A DNA stretch of 64,000 bases from FW021-bin31 sp964647485. Lineage in GTDB: Bacteria > Bacteroidota > Bacteroidia > Chitinophagales > Chitinophagaceae. The notes under the pieces are model-generated. The model did no database searches. It was not told where the DNA came from and saw nothing but the letters and a program-made list of their open reading frames with translations. Positions 22,339 to 31,547 of the stretch are shown piece by piece. The first letter of the stretch is position 1. Every line of letters starts with the position of its first letter. The DNA is taken from the NCBI GenBank assembly GCA_964647485.1, contig CAZYHV010000019.1:14427-78426 (forward strand), in the 5' to 3' direction. Position numbers and translations under genes: made by a program.

Positions 22339-23034
22339 CTAACGTTCAACTCCATCTAATTTTTCTTTCTCTATCATTAATAAGGACAAGTCATGGACAC
22401 ACTTCTTAATATCTACCGAATCCAATGCATTGTAATATCCTCTTACGTGTTGGAATCTATCCAGTAAAACCAGGGTTGGAGAAGAAAGTTTATGATCCTT
22501 TCCATGAGGTTTCAGTGTCAAGTTAAAATCTTTATGTGCCATACTCTTCACCGAATCTAAAGAGCCTCTAAGAAACCACCAGACACTATGATTAACATCG
22601 TGTTCAAAAGCATAATTTAAAAGCGCAGGAATGGAATCTTCCTTCGGATCCGTCGTAATGGAGAGCACATGTAGTCCCGTATCACTTTTAGCAAACGAAT
22701 TTAATAATTTTTGTAATACTTTGCCAACAGGTTGGGAAATACTGTCATCATTGGTCTGGAAAAAATTAACCAACACTATGGAATTATCAATGTCTTTCAG
22801 ACGAATAGTGTCTCCCAATTGATTTTCCATTGTGAAGGGACGCATCCGATGATACACCGTATCCGTAGAAATGTTTCCATCTTCATCAGGAATGTGCAAT
22901 ACTTTTTCTACCATGTAATGTTTCGGCATTTGTAGATTCGTATCACTAAAATATTTAGTAATCAATAATCCTACAATAGGAAAGAGGATAATAAACACCA
23001 ATAATATTCTAATTCTGTTTTTTTTCTTCGACAC
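22339..23034 (-). CDS. Sco1/SenC-like thioredoxin-fold protein lacking the copper cysteines, 231 aa
   Basis: An N-terminal membrane anchor (about 8-27) is followed by a Sco-type thioredoxin fold: NSIVLVNFFQTNDDSIS, LHVLSITTDPKEDSIPAL, SPTLVLLDRFQHVRGYYN. In true Sco proteins the first phrase is YFYTTCTGICP; here the two Cys positions are Asp96 and Ser100. Copper delivery or thiol chemistry by CxxxC is thus not possible. It lies at the end of the act-cta operon, so a structural or chaperone role in oxidase assembly is likely; that is inference. Confidence 0.75.
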   Translation of the reverse strand: MSKKKNRIRILLVFIILFPIVGLLITKYFSDTNLQMPKHYMVEKVLHIPDEDGNISTDTVYHRMRPFTMENQLGDTIRLKDIDNSIVLVNFFQTNDDSISQPVGKVLQKLLNSFAKSDTGLHVLSITTDPKEDSIPALLNYAFEHDVNHSVWWFLRGSLDSVKSMAHKDFNLTLKPHGKDHKLSSPTLVLLDRFQHVRGYYNALDSVDIKKCVHDLSLLMIEKEKLDGVER

Positions 23035-23056
23035 GACAGTACTTATTTATATAACA

Positions 23057-23088
23057 AAGGTTGCCAAAGCAATTCCTCCGGCAACCTT
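23057..23088 (-). terminator. Perfect hairpin between ctaF and the Sco-like gene
   Basis: AAGGTTGCC (23057-23065) and GGCAACCTT (23080-23088) form a 9-bp stem with a 14-base loop. Leftward it is followed by TGTTATAT, a weak U tract, so it may attenuate or end the respiratory operon before the Sco-like gene. Confidence 0.5.
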
Positions 23089-23110
23089 CTCATTATGATA
23101 TGTTTTCTAA

Positions 23111-23530
23111 TTACTTCTCTTGCAGAATGATAGTATTTTCCCAGGGAGCCGGAGTTTTAATCACATGTTCAATATTCTCACGGCTTTTAAGCGTCGCACC
23201 ACCTTCCCAAATCGTAGCGCCAATCCCCCATAAGAGAAAAAATAAAGGGATAAGAATAATCATAACAAGAGATTTCCTTTCATGACGAAAATGCATAAAT
23301 TCCGCTACAATATAGAAGGCCTTTACAATCGTCAAAAGTATAAAAATAGTATTTAAAACAGGGCGTGTTAAGAAGCCCGCTTCAAAATGTAACAAAGCTA
23401 AACCTATTTCTAAAAGGGTAACCGCCAGCAAGATCCAGAAAACTTTCATCAATGTTTTCACAATAGGATCCTTTCCTTTTTTTTCTCCTTCTGACACCTG
23501 ATCTGTATTTATCGCTTGTGTATTATCCAT
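23111..23530 (-). CDS. ctaF: Cytochrome c oxidase subunit IV (caa3 type), 139 aa
   Basis: A hydrophilic N-terminus of about 30 residues is followed by three membrane segments (about 29-48, 55-78 and 87-105), with VKAFYIVAEFMHFRHERK between the second and third, the typical prokaryotic COX4/CyoD phrase. It stabilises the CuB centre during assembly. It follows the two subunit III-type genes with a 52-base gap and is the last core oxidase gene of the operon. Confidence 0.82.
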   Translation of the reverse strand: MDNTQAINTDQVSEGEKKGKDPIVKTLMKVFWILLAVTLLEIGLALLHFEAGFLTRPVLNTIFILLTIVKAFYIVAEFMHFRHERKSLVMIILIPLFFLLWGIGATIWEGGATLKSRENIEHVIKTPAPWENTIILQEK

Positions 23531-23582
23531 TTCATTTATTTTCTAAAAACGTTAAACAACAAATTTATTCTATTTTCTTGAA

Positions 23583-24299
23583 TTATAAAAGATAGTAACA
23601 GGTAAACACATATACCCAAACTAAGTCAACAAAGTGCCAATACAATCCTACTTTCTCAACCATTTCATAATGTCCTCTCTTTTCGTACGTACCCTTAATA
23701 ACATTAATCAGGATAATAATATTCAAGGTCACACCGGAAGTAACATGTAAACCATGAAAACCCGTCACCAAGAAGAAAAAAGCACCAAAAGCAGGAGGTC
23801 CCGGTGTATGATGACCATCGACAATAGGACCAAGCATGTTATGACCAGTAGTAATTCCTTCCCTAATTAAATCAGTCCACTCAAAGGCCTGACATCCTAA
23901 AAACATCAATCCGCCAATAACGGTAAAGATCAACCATTTTGTTACTTCTTTCTTTTGCATCTTCTGACCCGCATGAACAGCCAACACCATGGTCACCGAA
24001 CTCATGATAAGTATGAAGGTCATCAAACTCACCGAAGCCATAGGCATGTTTGGAATACCGAAAAAGCTCGAAAATACTTCATTCGGATCCGGCCAATAGG
24101 GTAAACTAAAGCGTGTACTCCCGTAAGCATAAAGTAAAGATCCAAAAGTAAAGGTATCAGAAAGTAGGAACACCCACATCATTAATTTCCCATAACTTAT
24201 TCTAAAGGGAGATACGCCTCCATTAAAATCCTTTCCCCAGGTCTTCCCCTTTTCGCTCTGAGTATTGTTATTCGCTGTTGCAGTTACTGAATGACTCAT
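23583..24299 (-). CDS. ctaE: Cytochrome c oxidase subunit III, 238 aa
   Basis: The text KLMMWVFLLSDTFTFGSLLYAYG, then GCQAFEWTDLI and a final GLHVTSGVTLNIIILINVIKG, with WHFVDLVWVYVFTCYYLL at the C-terminus, gives the COX3 family signature. Five or more membrane helices are visible. It has no redox centre and supports proton uptake and stability of subunit I. It lies 21 bases downstream of a second, shorter subunit III-type gene, an arrangement known from Bacteroidetes oxidase clusters. Confidence 0.88.
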   Translation of the reverse strand: MSHSVTATANNNTQSEKGKTWGKDFNGGVSPFRISYGKLMMWVFLLSDTFTFGSLLYAYGSTRFSLPYWPDPNEVFSSFFGIPNMPMASVSLMTFILIMSSVTMVLAVHAGQKMQKKEVTKWLIFTVIGGLMFLGCQAFEWTDLIREGITTGHNMLGPIVDGHHTPGPPAFGAFFFLVTGFHGLHVTSGVTLNIIILINVIKGTYEKRGHYEMVEKVGLYWHFVDLVWVYVFTCYYLL

Positions 24300-24320
24300 A
24301 TTTTAAATATAAAAATTAAA

Positions 24321-24896
24321 CTATCTAAAAATTAAGAAAAATATATAAAGATATATCCATAATATATCAACAAAATGCCAAAAAATGGCTACGACTTCTA
24401 CCGGTACGACATCATAGGTTCTTACTTTTCTACGGTATGCCCTAAAAAAAATAAAGAACAAAGCAATTACCCCTCCAAGAACGTGAAGCATATGTGCCCC
24501 AATGATCACATACAAAAATCCCGATGACAAATTCCATGACAAGGTAAATCCTTGATTATACATGGTTTGAAACCCTACAGTCTGCCCTCCTAAGAATAAT
24601 AAACCTAAAAGAGCCGTAATCGTAATCAGCGTTTTATAGGATTGCATTTTATGCTGTTTAAATCGTTTAACAGACCAATGCATTGTAAAACTACTGATCA
24701 CAATAACAAGGGTAGAAATCCAAAAAATAGAAGGCATCGCCACCGGTTGCCAACTATCCCGGTCATGCATCACGATATAAGCACTGGTAAAAGCAGCAAA
24801 AAACATGATAATACCGGCAATAACCAACCACATATTAAACTTATGTGGATGAATTTTATTTCTATTTCCAATATGTCCTGCCATCACGTTTGTCAC
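24321..24896 (-). CDS. Second cytochrome c oxidase subunit III-type protein, 191 aa
   Basis: Five membrane helices and the COX3 phrases HMLHVLGGVIALFFIFF and VVAIFWHFVDILWIYLYIFFLI are present, but the protein is shorter than its neighbour at 23583-24299. It starts HKFNMWLVIAGIIMFFAAFTSAYIV. Bacteroidetes caa3-type clusters regularly carry two COX3-family genes in tandem; both are probably part of the mature oxidase. The stop of ctaB lies 10 bases upstream. Confidence 0.85.
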   Translation of the reverse strand: MTNVMAGHIGNRNKIHPHKFNMWLVIAGIIMFFAAFTSAYIVMHDRDSWQPVAMPSIFWISTLVIVISSFTMHWSVKRFKQHKMQSYKTLITITALLGLLFLGGQTVGFQTMYNQGFTLSWNLSSGFLYVIIGAHMLHVLGGVIALFFIFFRAYRRKVRTYDVVPVEVVAIFWHFVDILWIYLYIFFLIFR

Positions 24897-24905
24897 ATCA
24901 AAAAA

Positions 24906-25799
24906 TTAAACTTTATCAGCCAACAAGGCTAATTGAACCACTACAAAATAAATATATGCTCCGAACATCAATTTCCGAGCATGATTCATATCTCTAAACC
25001 GGTATAATTCAACCGCTCTAAACAATAAAAAGACGTTCATTAACAACACTACAATTGCAGAGAGCATCCCGGAAATCCCATAGACATAAGGTAAAAAACC
25101 TACTGGGATAAGCATTACCGTATACGCTACTGCTTGCAATGCAGAAAAACCATCTTTCCCTCCGGTAGAAGGAAGTAATTTAAAGCCCGCTTTTTTGTAA
25201 TCATCATAGGCCACCCATCCAATTGCCCAAAAATGAGGAAACTGCCACAGAAATTGAATCGCAAATAAGATCCATCCTCCTGCTGCCAGTGTTCCAAAAA
25301 TGGCATTGGAACCTGCTACCCAACCAATTAAAGGAGGGAATGCACCCGGAAAGGCTCCAATAAAAACAGCAAAAGAATTCCATTTCTTCCAAGGTGTATA
25401 TAAAAATCCATACAGTAGAAAAGACAGAAGACTAACCAATGCACACAGCCAATTGAATACCAAGCCCATTATTAAAAGACCCGCCAGACAAAAAATACCA
25501 ATAAAAATAACAGCCTCCGTCACACTCATCCTTCCACTCGCAAGTGGACGATGTTTTGTTCGAGACATTTTAGCATCAGAATGTCTTTCTATTATCTGAT
25601 TTAGTGCATTTGCCGTTCCCGATAAAAAAAAACCGGCTACAAAAAGTAAAAGAACTTTCCAGAAATGTACTTCAAGCCCCGGAACTAATAAATAAGCTAT
25701 AAGGCTTGAAAACACAACAGTGAAACTCAAAGTAAATTTCGTCAGTTGATAATAATCCTTTAATTTTTCGACCACTTTCGCCTGCCAAGATAACTCCAT
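24906..25799 (-). CDS. ctaB: Protoheme IX farnesyltransferase (heme O synthase)
   Basis: UbiA-type membrane prenyltransferase with about nine helices. The first Asp-rich site is in NALNQIIERHSDAKMSRTKHRPLASGR and the second near YDDYKKAGFKLLP, both typical of CtaB. It adds a farnesyl group to heme B to make heme O, the precursor of heme A for the oxidase encoded on either side. I prefer MELSWQAK (25799) to the upstream ATG at 25820, since family members begin close to it. Confidence 0.92.
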   Translation of the reverse strand: MELSWQAKVVEKLKDYYQLTKFTLSFTVVFSSLIAYLLVPGLEVHFWKVLLLFVAGFFLSGTANALNQIIERHSDAKMSRTKHRPLASGRMSVTEAVIFIGIFCLAGLLIMGLVFNWLCALVSLLSFLLYGFLYTPWKKWNSFAVFIGAFPGAFPPLIGWVAGSNAIFGTLAAGGWILFAIQFLWQFPHFWAIGWVAYDDYKKAGFKLLPSTGGKDGFSALQAVAYTVMLIPVGFLPYVYGISGMLSAIVVLLMNVFLLFRAVELYRFRDMNHARKLMFGAYIYFVVVQLALLADKV

Positions 25800-25900
25800 A
25801 TATTCTACTGCTGATATCAAAACTCTCTTCTAATTATATCGAACCTCACAAATACATCTCCCATACATTATATATTCTAATAATTCCCTTATTCTAACTA

Positions 25901-27751
25901 TCAGGAAACATCCTCCTCTTTCAATTCATCTTCATCCAAAGGCACATTTTGAGGAATAAATAATTTTCCTTTTTTACTATAATCATAAGGCCATCGATAA
26001 ACTGATGGAATTTCTCCCGTCCAATTTCCATGTCCTGCTTTAATGGGGGTTGTCCATTCCAAAGTCGTAGATCCCCAAGGATTTTTGGTCATACATTTCC
26101 TTCCTCTAAAGATGCTATAGAAAAAGTTAAAGAGAAATAACAATTGGGTAATAAATACAATAATTACACATATACTTATGAAGGTATTCAGACTCTCAAA
26201 AGGTTTGAAGGTATGCCAAGAATCATAACTATAGTAACGTCTAGGCATACCGGCCAATCCTTCATAATGCATTGGCCAGAAAATCAAATAGGCACAAACA
26301 AAAGTCACCCAGAAATGTATCGTCCCTAAGGTCGTATTCATCATCCTACCAAACATTTTAGGGAACCAGTGATACACTCCGGCAAACATACCAAAGAGAG
26401 AGGCTACTCCCATCACAAGGTGGAAATGGGCAATAATAAAGTAGGTATCATGAATATGTAAATCAATAGCAGAATTTCCCATCCAAATTCCGGTCAAACC
26501 ACCGGAAATAAATACACTCACAAAACCAATGGCAAATAAACTTGCCGGATTAAAGGTAATACTACTTCGCCACATCGTACCTAACCAATTGAACACCTTA
26601 ATAGCAGAGGGTACAGCAATAAGTAGGGTTAAAAGCACAAATACTGAACCTAATAATGGATTCATTCCGCTAATAAACATGTGATGCGCCCATACCGTTG
26701 TAGATAAAATCATAATGGCAAAGAAGGCAATGACCATACCCACATATCCAAAAATAGGTCGTTTCCCATGTGTTGATAATAACTCAGAAACAATCCCCAT
26801 TCCGGGTAAAATCGTAATATACACTTCCGGATGGCCTAAGAACCAAAACAAATGTTCATATAAAAGAGGACTTCCTCCCGTATTCGGCAATGCTTGTCCT
26901 TTTACAAAGATATCAGAAAGGTAAAAACTTGTTCCCAAGTGACGGTCAAACATTAATAAGATCATACTTGAGAGTAATACCGGGAAAGAAAGCAATCCAA
27001 GAATCGCAGTTACCAACAATCCCCATATCGTTAACGGCATTCGTCCCATACTCATTCCTTTTGTCCGCATGTTCAGAATGGTCGAAATATAATTCACCCC
27101 GGCTAATAGCTGTGAAACAATAAAGAGACCCATGGCAGATATCCAGAAATCGGCTCCCGCTCCTGATCCGGGCATGGCCTGAGGTAAAACACTCAAAGGG
27201 GCATAAGCGGTCCATCCTCCGGAAAAAGGACCGGTAGAAACAAACATTGAAGAAAACATCACTACGCTAGACAGGAAGAAAAACCAGTAAGACAACATAT
27301 TTACAAACGGGGATGCCATATCTCGAGCTCCCAGTTGCAATGGAATAAGAAAGTTTGCAAAAGTACCACTCACTCCCGCTGTCAGAACGAAGAATAACAT
27401 AATCGTCCCATGCATAGTTACCAAAGAATAATAAAATTCAGGGGTTAGATGTCCACCGGCAGCCCAATGACCAAACAAGGTTTCCATCCAGGGGAAAGTA
27501 GTATCCGGAAAGCCTAATTGCAATCGGAAGACTACAGAGAAAAAGCCTCCGATGAAAGCCCAAAACATTCCCGTAATAAGAAACTGTTTAGAGATAATCT
27601 TATGATCCTGGCTAAAAACATACTTTGTAATAAAAGGCTCATGATGTTCATGAGGGACTTCTAAAGGTTCTTCCGTGGGAACTTCTGCCACATAGGCAGA
27701 AGAAACAGCCTGACTTCCTGCAGATGGATTTACTTCGTTACTCATAATCAC
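25901..27751 (-). CDS. ctaD: Cytochrome c oxidase subunit I
   Basis: Heme-copper oxidase catalytic subunit (616 aa) with twelve membrane helices. Heme ligands lie in VTMHGTIMLFFVL and in HDTYFIIAHFHLVMG; the CuB site shows HPEVYITILPGMG with the His-Tyr spacing and VWAHHMF. The HPEVY phrase marks an A-type oxidase. It reduces oxygen to water and pumps protons. The operon position after subunit II and before ctaB is the usual one. ATG codons at 27751 and 27745 are both possible starts. Confidence 0.96.
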   Translation of the reverse strand: MIMSNEVNPSAGSQAVSSAYVAEVPTEEPLEVPHEHHEPFITKYVFSQDHKIISKQFLITGMFWAFIGGFFSVVFRLQLGFPDTTFPWMETLFGHWAAGGHLTPEFYYSLVTMHGTIMLFFVLTAGVSGTFANFLIPLQLGARDMASPFVNMLSYWFFFLSSVVMFSSMFVSTGPFSGGWTAYAPLSVLPQAMPGSGAGADFWISAMGLFIVSQLLAGVNYISTILNMRTKGMSMGRMPLTIWGLLVTAILGLLSFPVLLSSMILLMFDRHLGTSFYLSDIFVKGQALPNTGGSPLLYEHLFWFLGHPEVYITILPGMGIVSELLSTHGKRPIFGYVGMVIAFFAIMILSTTVWAHHMFISGMNPLLGSVFVLLTLLIAVPSAIKVFNWLGTMWRSSITFNPASLFAIGFVSVFISGGLTGIWMGNSAIDLHIHDTYFIIAHFHLVMGVASLFGMFAGVYHWFPKMFGRMMNTTLGTIHFWVTFVCAYLIFWPMHYEGLAGMPRRYYSYDSWHTFKPFESLNTFISICVIIVFITQLLFLFNFFYSIFRGRKCMTKNPWGSTTLEWTTPIKAGHGNWTGEIPSVYRWPYDYSKKGKLFIPQNVPLDEDELKEEDVS

Positions 27752-27804
27752 AGTGTTTTATATAAATCGGTTAAAAACCAATGAACGTTCTTTTCTATTT
27801 ATTA

Positions 27805-28884
27805 TTATCTAATCGCCAATTTTGTAGAGTCGGTAGCTTTCTTCTTATCTTTCTTCTCATCTTTCACACGATCCTTCTTCGAACTATCTTCTTTCCCGGC
27901 CATCGCATATTGATATTGAGACTTCTGTGAAGCTTCCCACTTATCAAATTCTTCTTGTGTTTCCACAATTATAGTTGCTCGCATCGAATAATGACCATTA
28001 CCACACAATTGATCACAAGCTAATTCATATACAAAATCAGGGTCATCCGTAATCTTCTTCATTTTCTTTGTAGTAATTGTCGGAGTAAACCAAAGGGTCG
28101 TCGGCAATCCCGGAACAGCATCCATTTTTAGTCTAAAATGTGGTAAGCCCACATCATGAATCACATCCTGAGAATTAATCACCAATTTTACGGGTTTGTT
28201 TACGACCAAATGCATTACTCCATTAGATACAATATCATCTCTATTGGCTTCATCAGACCAGTTCTGTCCCAGAGGATTAGACTCCGCCGGATCAATTAAG
28301 TTATAGCTCTTCTGTCCCAACTCACCATCTTGTCCCGGATAGCGAAACATCCAGTTGAACTGCTTTCCTGTTACTTCTACCACCATTGCATCATCAGGGG
28401 CAGGACCTGTAATTTTTGACCAATCCCTCAAGCCCATCACAATAAGAATCAACAAAACCAATAAAGTAGCAGAGGTCCAGGTAATTTCCAATTTATCATT
28501 CTTGGGATTATGTCTGGGAAAAGATTGTGCTTTATGACCGGGTCTTGCTCTATAAATATATGCAAAAATAAAGAGCATTAAATGTGTAATAATAAAAACA
28601 ATTCCTGTAATAACCAATACCACCATAATTAAATGATGAATGGCAACTCCTTGTGTAGAAGCCGGTTCCGGTAATAAATATTGTTTTAAATGTTCATTAC
28701 ATAAATAAACACCGATAAAGCCTAATACCAATGCAACAAGCATTAATCTGGCATTCAGCTTATTAGAATGTTGTTGAGCTTTCTCCTTCCCTCTTAATAT
28801 GGCAACATATTCACTCACCTTGGAGATTTGTACAACAACCACCAATATAAGAACAACAGTTAATGCAATTAATAATCCTGACAT
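27805..28884 (-). CDS. ctaC: Cytochrome c oxidase subunit II
   Basis: N-terminal membrane segments (about 5-25, 50-65 and 80-110) precede a periplasmic cupredoxin domain. The CuA site is complete: an upstream HDVGLPHFRLK histidine and ELACDQLCGNGHYSMR with two Cys, His and Met. The C-terminus is a Lys/Asp-rich tail and no cytochrome c domain is fused, so electrons must come from a separate cytochrome or directly from the act complex. It follows actF at 82 bases, which fits a supercomplex. Confidence 0.94.
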   Translation of the reverse strand: MSGLLIALTVVLILVVVVQISKVSEYVAILRGKEKAQQHSNKLNARLMLVALVLGFIGVYLCNEHLKQYLLPEPASTQGVAIHHLIMVVLVITGIVFIITHLMLFIFAYIYRARPGHKAQSFPRHNPKNDKLEITWTSATLLVLLILIVMGLRDWSKITGPAPDDAMVVEVTGKQFNWMFRYPGQDGELGQKSYNLIDPAESNPLGQNWSDEANRDDIVSNGVMHLVVNKPVKLVINSQDVIHDVGLPHFRLKMDAVPGLPTTLWFTPTITTKKMKKITDDPDFVYELACDQLCGNGHYSMRATIIVETQEEFDKWEASQKSQYQYAMAGKEDSSKKDRVKDEKKDKKKATDSTKLAIR

Positions 28885-28966
28885 CTTATTTTAAACCAAT
28901 TTATATATCAAAAAATATTCTCAAACTTTAAACTACGTTTCTTTACTTCCATTCAAAAAACCTTCC

Positions 28967-30166
28967 TCATGATTCATGGATAATCGCTTCCTTCATATAA
29001 GGATGGTTTTTCGGATAAAGAGGTGCTTTTTTCAAATTATTCATCACCACATAAATTAATATTCCAATAAACCCAAGCGAAATTCCTATCTCATACCAAC
29101 CCAAATGCCATCCATTTTTCACAATTCCAGGCATAAACATCATAAAGAAATCCAGATAGTGACCAATAAAGACCAATAACGCCATATAAGCCACAATCGT
29201 ATAATTTCGTTTCGAATCTCTTGTCATTAAAATTAAGAACGGCGCCACAAAGTTAAGCAACAATACTAAATAAAACAGGGTATGATATGATCCCCACATA
29301 CGAATACTAAAATAAGTTGTTTCTTCCGGAATATTACCATACCAAATTAAGATAAACTGTGCGAACCATAGGTAAGTCCAGAATATAGAAAAAGCAAACA
29401 TGAATTTACCTAAGTCGTGCAAATGCTCAAAAGTAATCCATTCCAAATATCCGTTATTTCTTAAAATAATAATAAATAAGGCTAGTACAGCCATGGCCGT
29501 AACAAATAAGGAGGAAAAGATATACCAAGCAAAAAGCGTAGAATACCAATGTACGTCTATACTCATAATCCAATGCCATGTAGAAGTGGAATTGGTGATT
29601 GCAAAAAAGGCTACAAAGACAGCAGCTAGACGATAAGCTCTCCAAAAGTAGCGTGTAGTTCCTTTTTCAGCCACATCTTCTTGTATAGATAGTTTCCTCA
29701 GCCTATATCCTAACAGACTCCATATTCCTATTGTTAGAAAAGTACAAATGGTATAAAAAGTAGGATTCAAGAAAGCGCTTTTTTTCTGAAGCAATTCATC
29801 CTTGGAAACCAAAGTTTTATCTACCCATTCATATACTTGAGATTTATCTCCCCAAACCACACACATCATAATGATAAAAGCCAACCCTCCAATAACAGGA
29901 AGCGCCATCACCATGGCTTCAATCACACGTTTATAGGCAATATGCCAACTTCCCTGAGCAAGAGTAGCTGCCGCTAGAACAACAAGCGCACCTACAACAA
30001 TAAGCATAAAAAATATAGCATTAAACATGAGCACCGACCAAAATCTGGCAGAGCCATGATCGCCATTCAGAGAAAATACACCAATAATTAAGGCCAATAA
30101 TCCAATAATGGTCAGAACGATACTGGTGACTTTTACTTTTCCGGGTATTGAAAATTGTTCTTTCAT
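28967..30166 (-). CDS. actF: Alternative complex III subunit ActF (quinol-site membrane protein)
   Basis: About ten membrane helices with the family phrases STSTWHWIMSIDVHWYSTLFAWYIF and WFAQFILIWYGNIPEETTYF. ActF is the NrfD-related membrane subunit of alternative complex III, parallel to ActC. It lies between actE and ctaC, giving the order expected when the complex feeds the oxidase. The length (399 aa) is normal. Confidence 0.88.
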   Translation of the reverse strand: MKEQFSIPGKVKVTSIVLTIIGLLALIIGVFSLNGDHGSARFWSVLMFNAIFFMLIVVGALVVLAAATLAQGSWHIAYKRVIEAMVMALPVIGGLAFIIMMCVVWGDKSQVYEWVDKTLVSKDELLQKKSAFLNPTFYTICTFLTIGIWSLLGYRLRKLSIQEDVAEKGTTRYFWRAYRLAAVFVAFFAITNSTSTWHWIMSIDVHWYSTLFAWYIFSSLFVTAMAVLALFIIILRNNGYLEWITFEHLHDLGKFMFAFSIFWTYLWFAQFILIWYGNIPEETTYFSIRMWGSYHTLFYLVLLLNFVAPFLILMTRDSKRNYTIVAYMALLVFIGHYLDFFMMFMPGIVKNGWHLGWYEIGISLGFIGILIYVVMNNLKKAPLYPKNHPYMKEAIIHES

Positions 30167-30211
30167 TCTATCTCTAAACTGTTTAAAAAATAATTTCTTT
30201 TATTCAATCAA

Positions 30212-30850
30212 TTATTGCATTTGTAAATAGGACTGTTCCATCGCATGTAAAGTAGAATCTTCTTTTGCCTGAGTAGATCCTTTTTCTCTCTGCACACTTT
30301 TGATATAAGCGACAATCATCCAACGTTGTTTCTTATTTACCTGACTGGCATAACTACCCATGTTTCTGATACCATAAGTTGCTACATAAAAGATGGTACC
30401 GGCAGGTAAAGTTGATTTAGGACCGGAGATAAAATTAGCGGGAGCAGCAACATAAGGGCCACTGCCTCCATTGTATAAGGGACCGTTTCCATCCAATTTT
30501 TCCCCATGACAAATTGCACAATAAATATCAAAAAGTCGTTTTCCTTCTTTCAAAAGACTGTCATCTACATGCAAAGGGTTTTCCACAGTACCGGAATAAG
30601 CATAACCGGAATCACTCTCCGGAATGTGGTAAGGAAGCATAGCACCTCTTTTAACCGTTCCTTCTACCGGAAGTCGACTGGTTTGATCATCCGGATAAAC
30701 AGGATTTTCCGTGTAGGCATCATAAGCACGTGAATATTCCATATCCGGGACATAGATATTCCCTTCATGCCGATAGGGTTTCGTATGACAGGCAGATAAT
30801 GCTAGAATTCCGCCAATGATTATCAGGGTTATAATATTGATCCGTTTCAT
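30212..30850 (-). CDS. actE: Alternative complex III monoheme cytochrome c lipoprotein ActE
   Basis: Lipobox LSAC with Cys21 anchors the protein in the membrane. One heme site CAICH is at residues 111-115 and the likely axial Met is in GIRNMGSY. MEYSRAYDAYTENPVYPD near the N-terminus is conserved among ActE proteins. It carries electrons from the multiheme subunit toward the oxidase. The gene spacing within the operon is short on both sides. Confidence 0.9.
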   Translation of the reverse strand: MKRINIITLIIIGGILALSACHTKPYRHEGNIYVPDMEYSRAYDAYTENPVYPDDQTSRLPVEGTVKRGAMLPYHIPESDSGYAYSGTVENPLHVDDSLLKEGKRLFDIYCAICHGEKLDGNGPLYNGGSGPYVAAPANFISGPKSTLPAGTIFYVATYGIRNMGSYASQVNKKQRWMIVAYIKSVQREKGSTQAKEDSTLHAMEQSYLQMQ

Positions 30851-30907
30851 TAAAACTTGACTATTTTAAACTTAAATCCTTATTAAATTGATCAACTAAC
30901 TAGTTAT

Positions 30908-31507
30908 TTAAGAGGCAGAGGCTTGTTCCGCCAATATCTCTTTTTCAAATTTATTCGGTTTGGCATAACTACCATACCACCATCCACTCTCAGCACGCTG
31001 CTCTGAAATTTCAATCGCTCCCAAATCGGAAAACCATTTCTTAATTTCTTCCCCATCGGAATGTTCGGTCTTTTCAATTACCATCACAATCAAATCATCG
31101 GTCTGTCTGGGATGAAAAACATGCTTTTTTACCCCCGGCATAATCTGATTCAACCAGCAAAAAGTCAATGTCATTCCTACAGAAGAAATCAATACCGTAA
31201 ATTCAAAGGTAATAGGAATAAACGATGGTAATGGAAAATGGGGCTTCCCATCAAAATTAAGAGGCCAACTATGTACCGTAACAAAAGCCATCCCACCTAA
31301 AGCTACTATCAATCCAAACAATCCATAAAAGAAGCCTGCTGTATGCAAACTTGTCATTCTCATTCCCATCGCATCATCCAAACCATGTACGGGATAAGGA
31401 GAATACACATTATGTAGCTTATAACCAGAAGTTCGTATTTTACTGACAGCCTTGAAAATACCATCTTCTTCTTTGAAACAGCCAACTACGAAATTTTTTA
31501 CTGACAT
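30908..31507 (-). CDS. actD: Alternative complex III membrane subunit ActD (DUF3341)
   Basis: The DUF3341 pattern is clear: GYKLHNVYSPYPVHGLDDAMG, two membrane helices (about 60-82 and 98-120), and a soluble C-terminal part ending in GWWYG. ActD is a small membrane subunit thought to stabilise ActC and the ActB iron-sulfur region. It lies between actC and actE, and has the usual length (199 aa). Confidence 0.9.
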   Translation of the reverse strand: MSVKNFVVGCFKEEDGIFKAVSKIRTSGYKLHNVYSPYPVHGLDDAMGMRMTSLHTAGFFYGLFGLIVALGGMAFVTVHSWPLNFDGKPHFPLPSFIPITFEFTVLISSVGMTLTFCWLNQIMPGVKKHVFHPRQTDDLIVMVIEKTEHSDGEEIKKWFSDLGAIEISEQRAESGWWYGSYAKPNKFEKEILAEQASAS

Positions 31508-31547
31508 GCTATTTGATTATTTATAATAACTTAATTCTAAATTTTAT

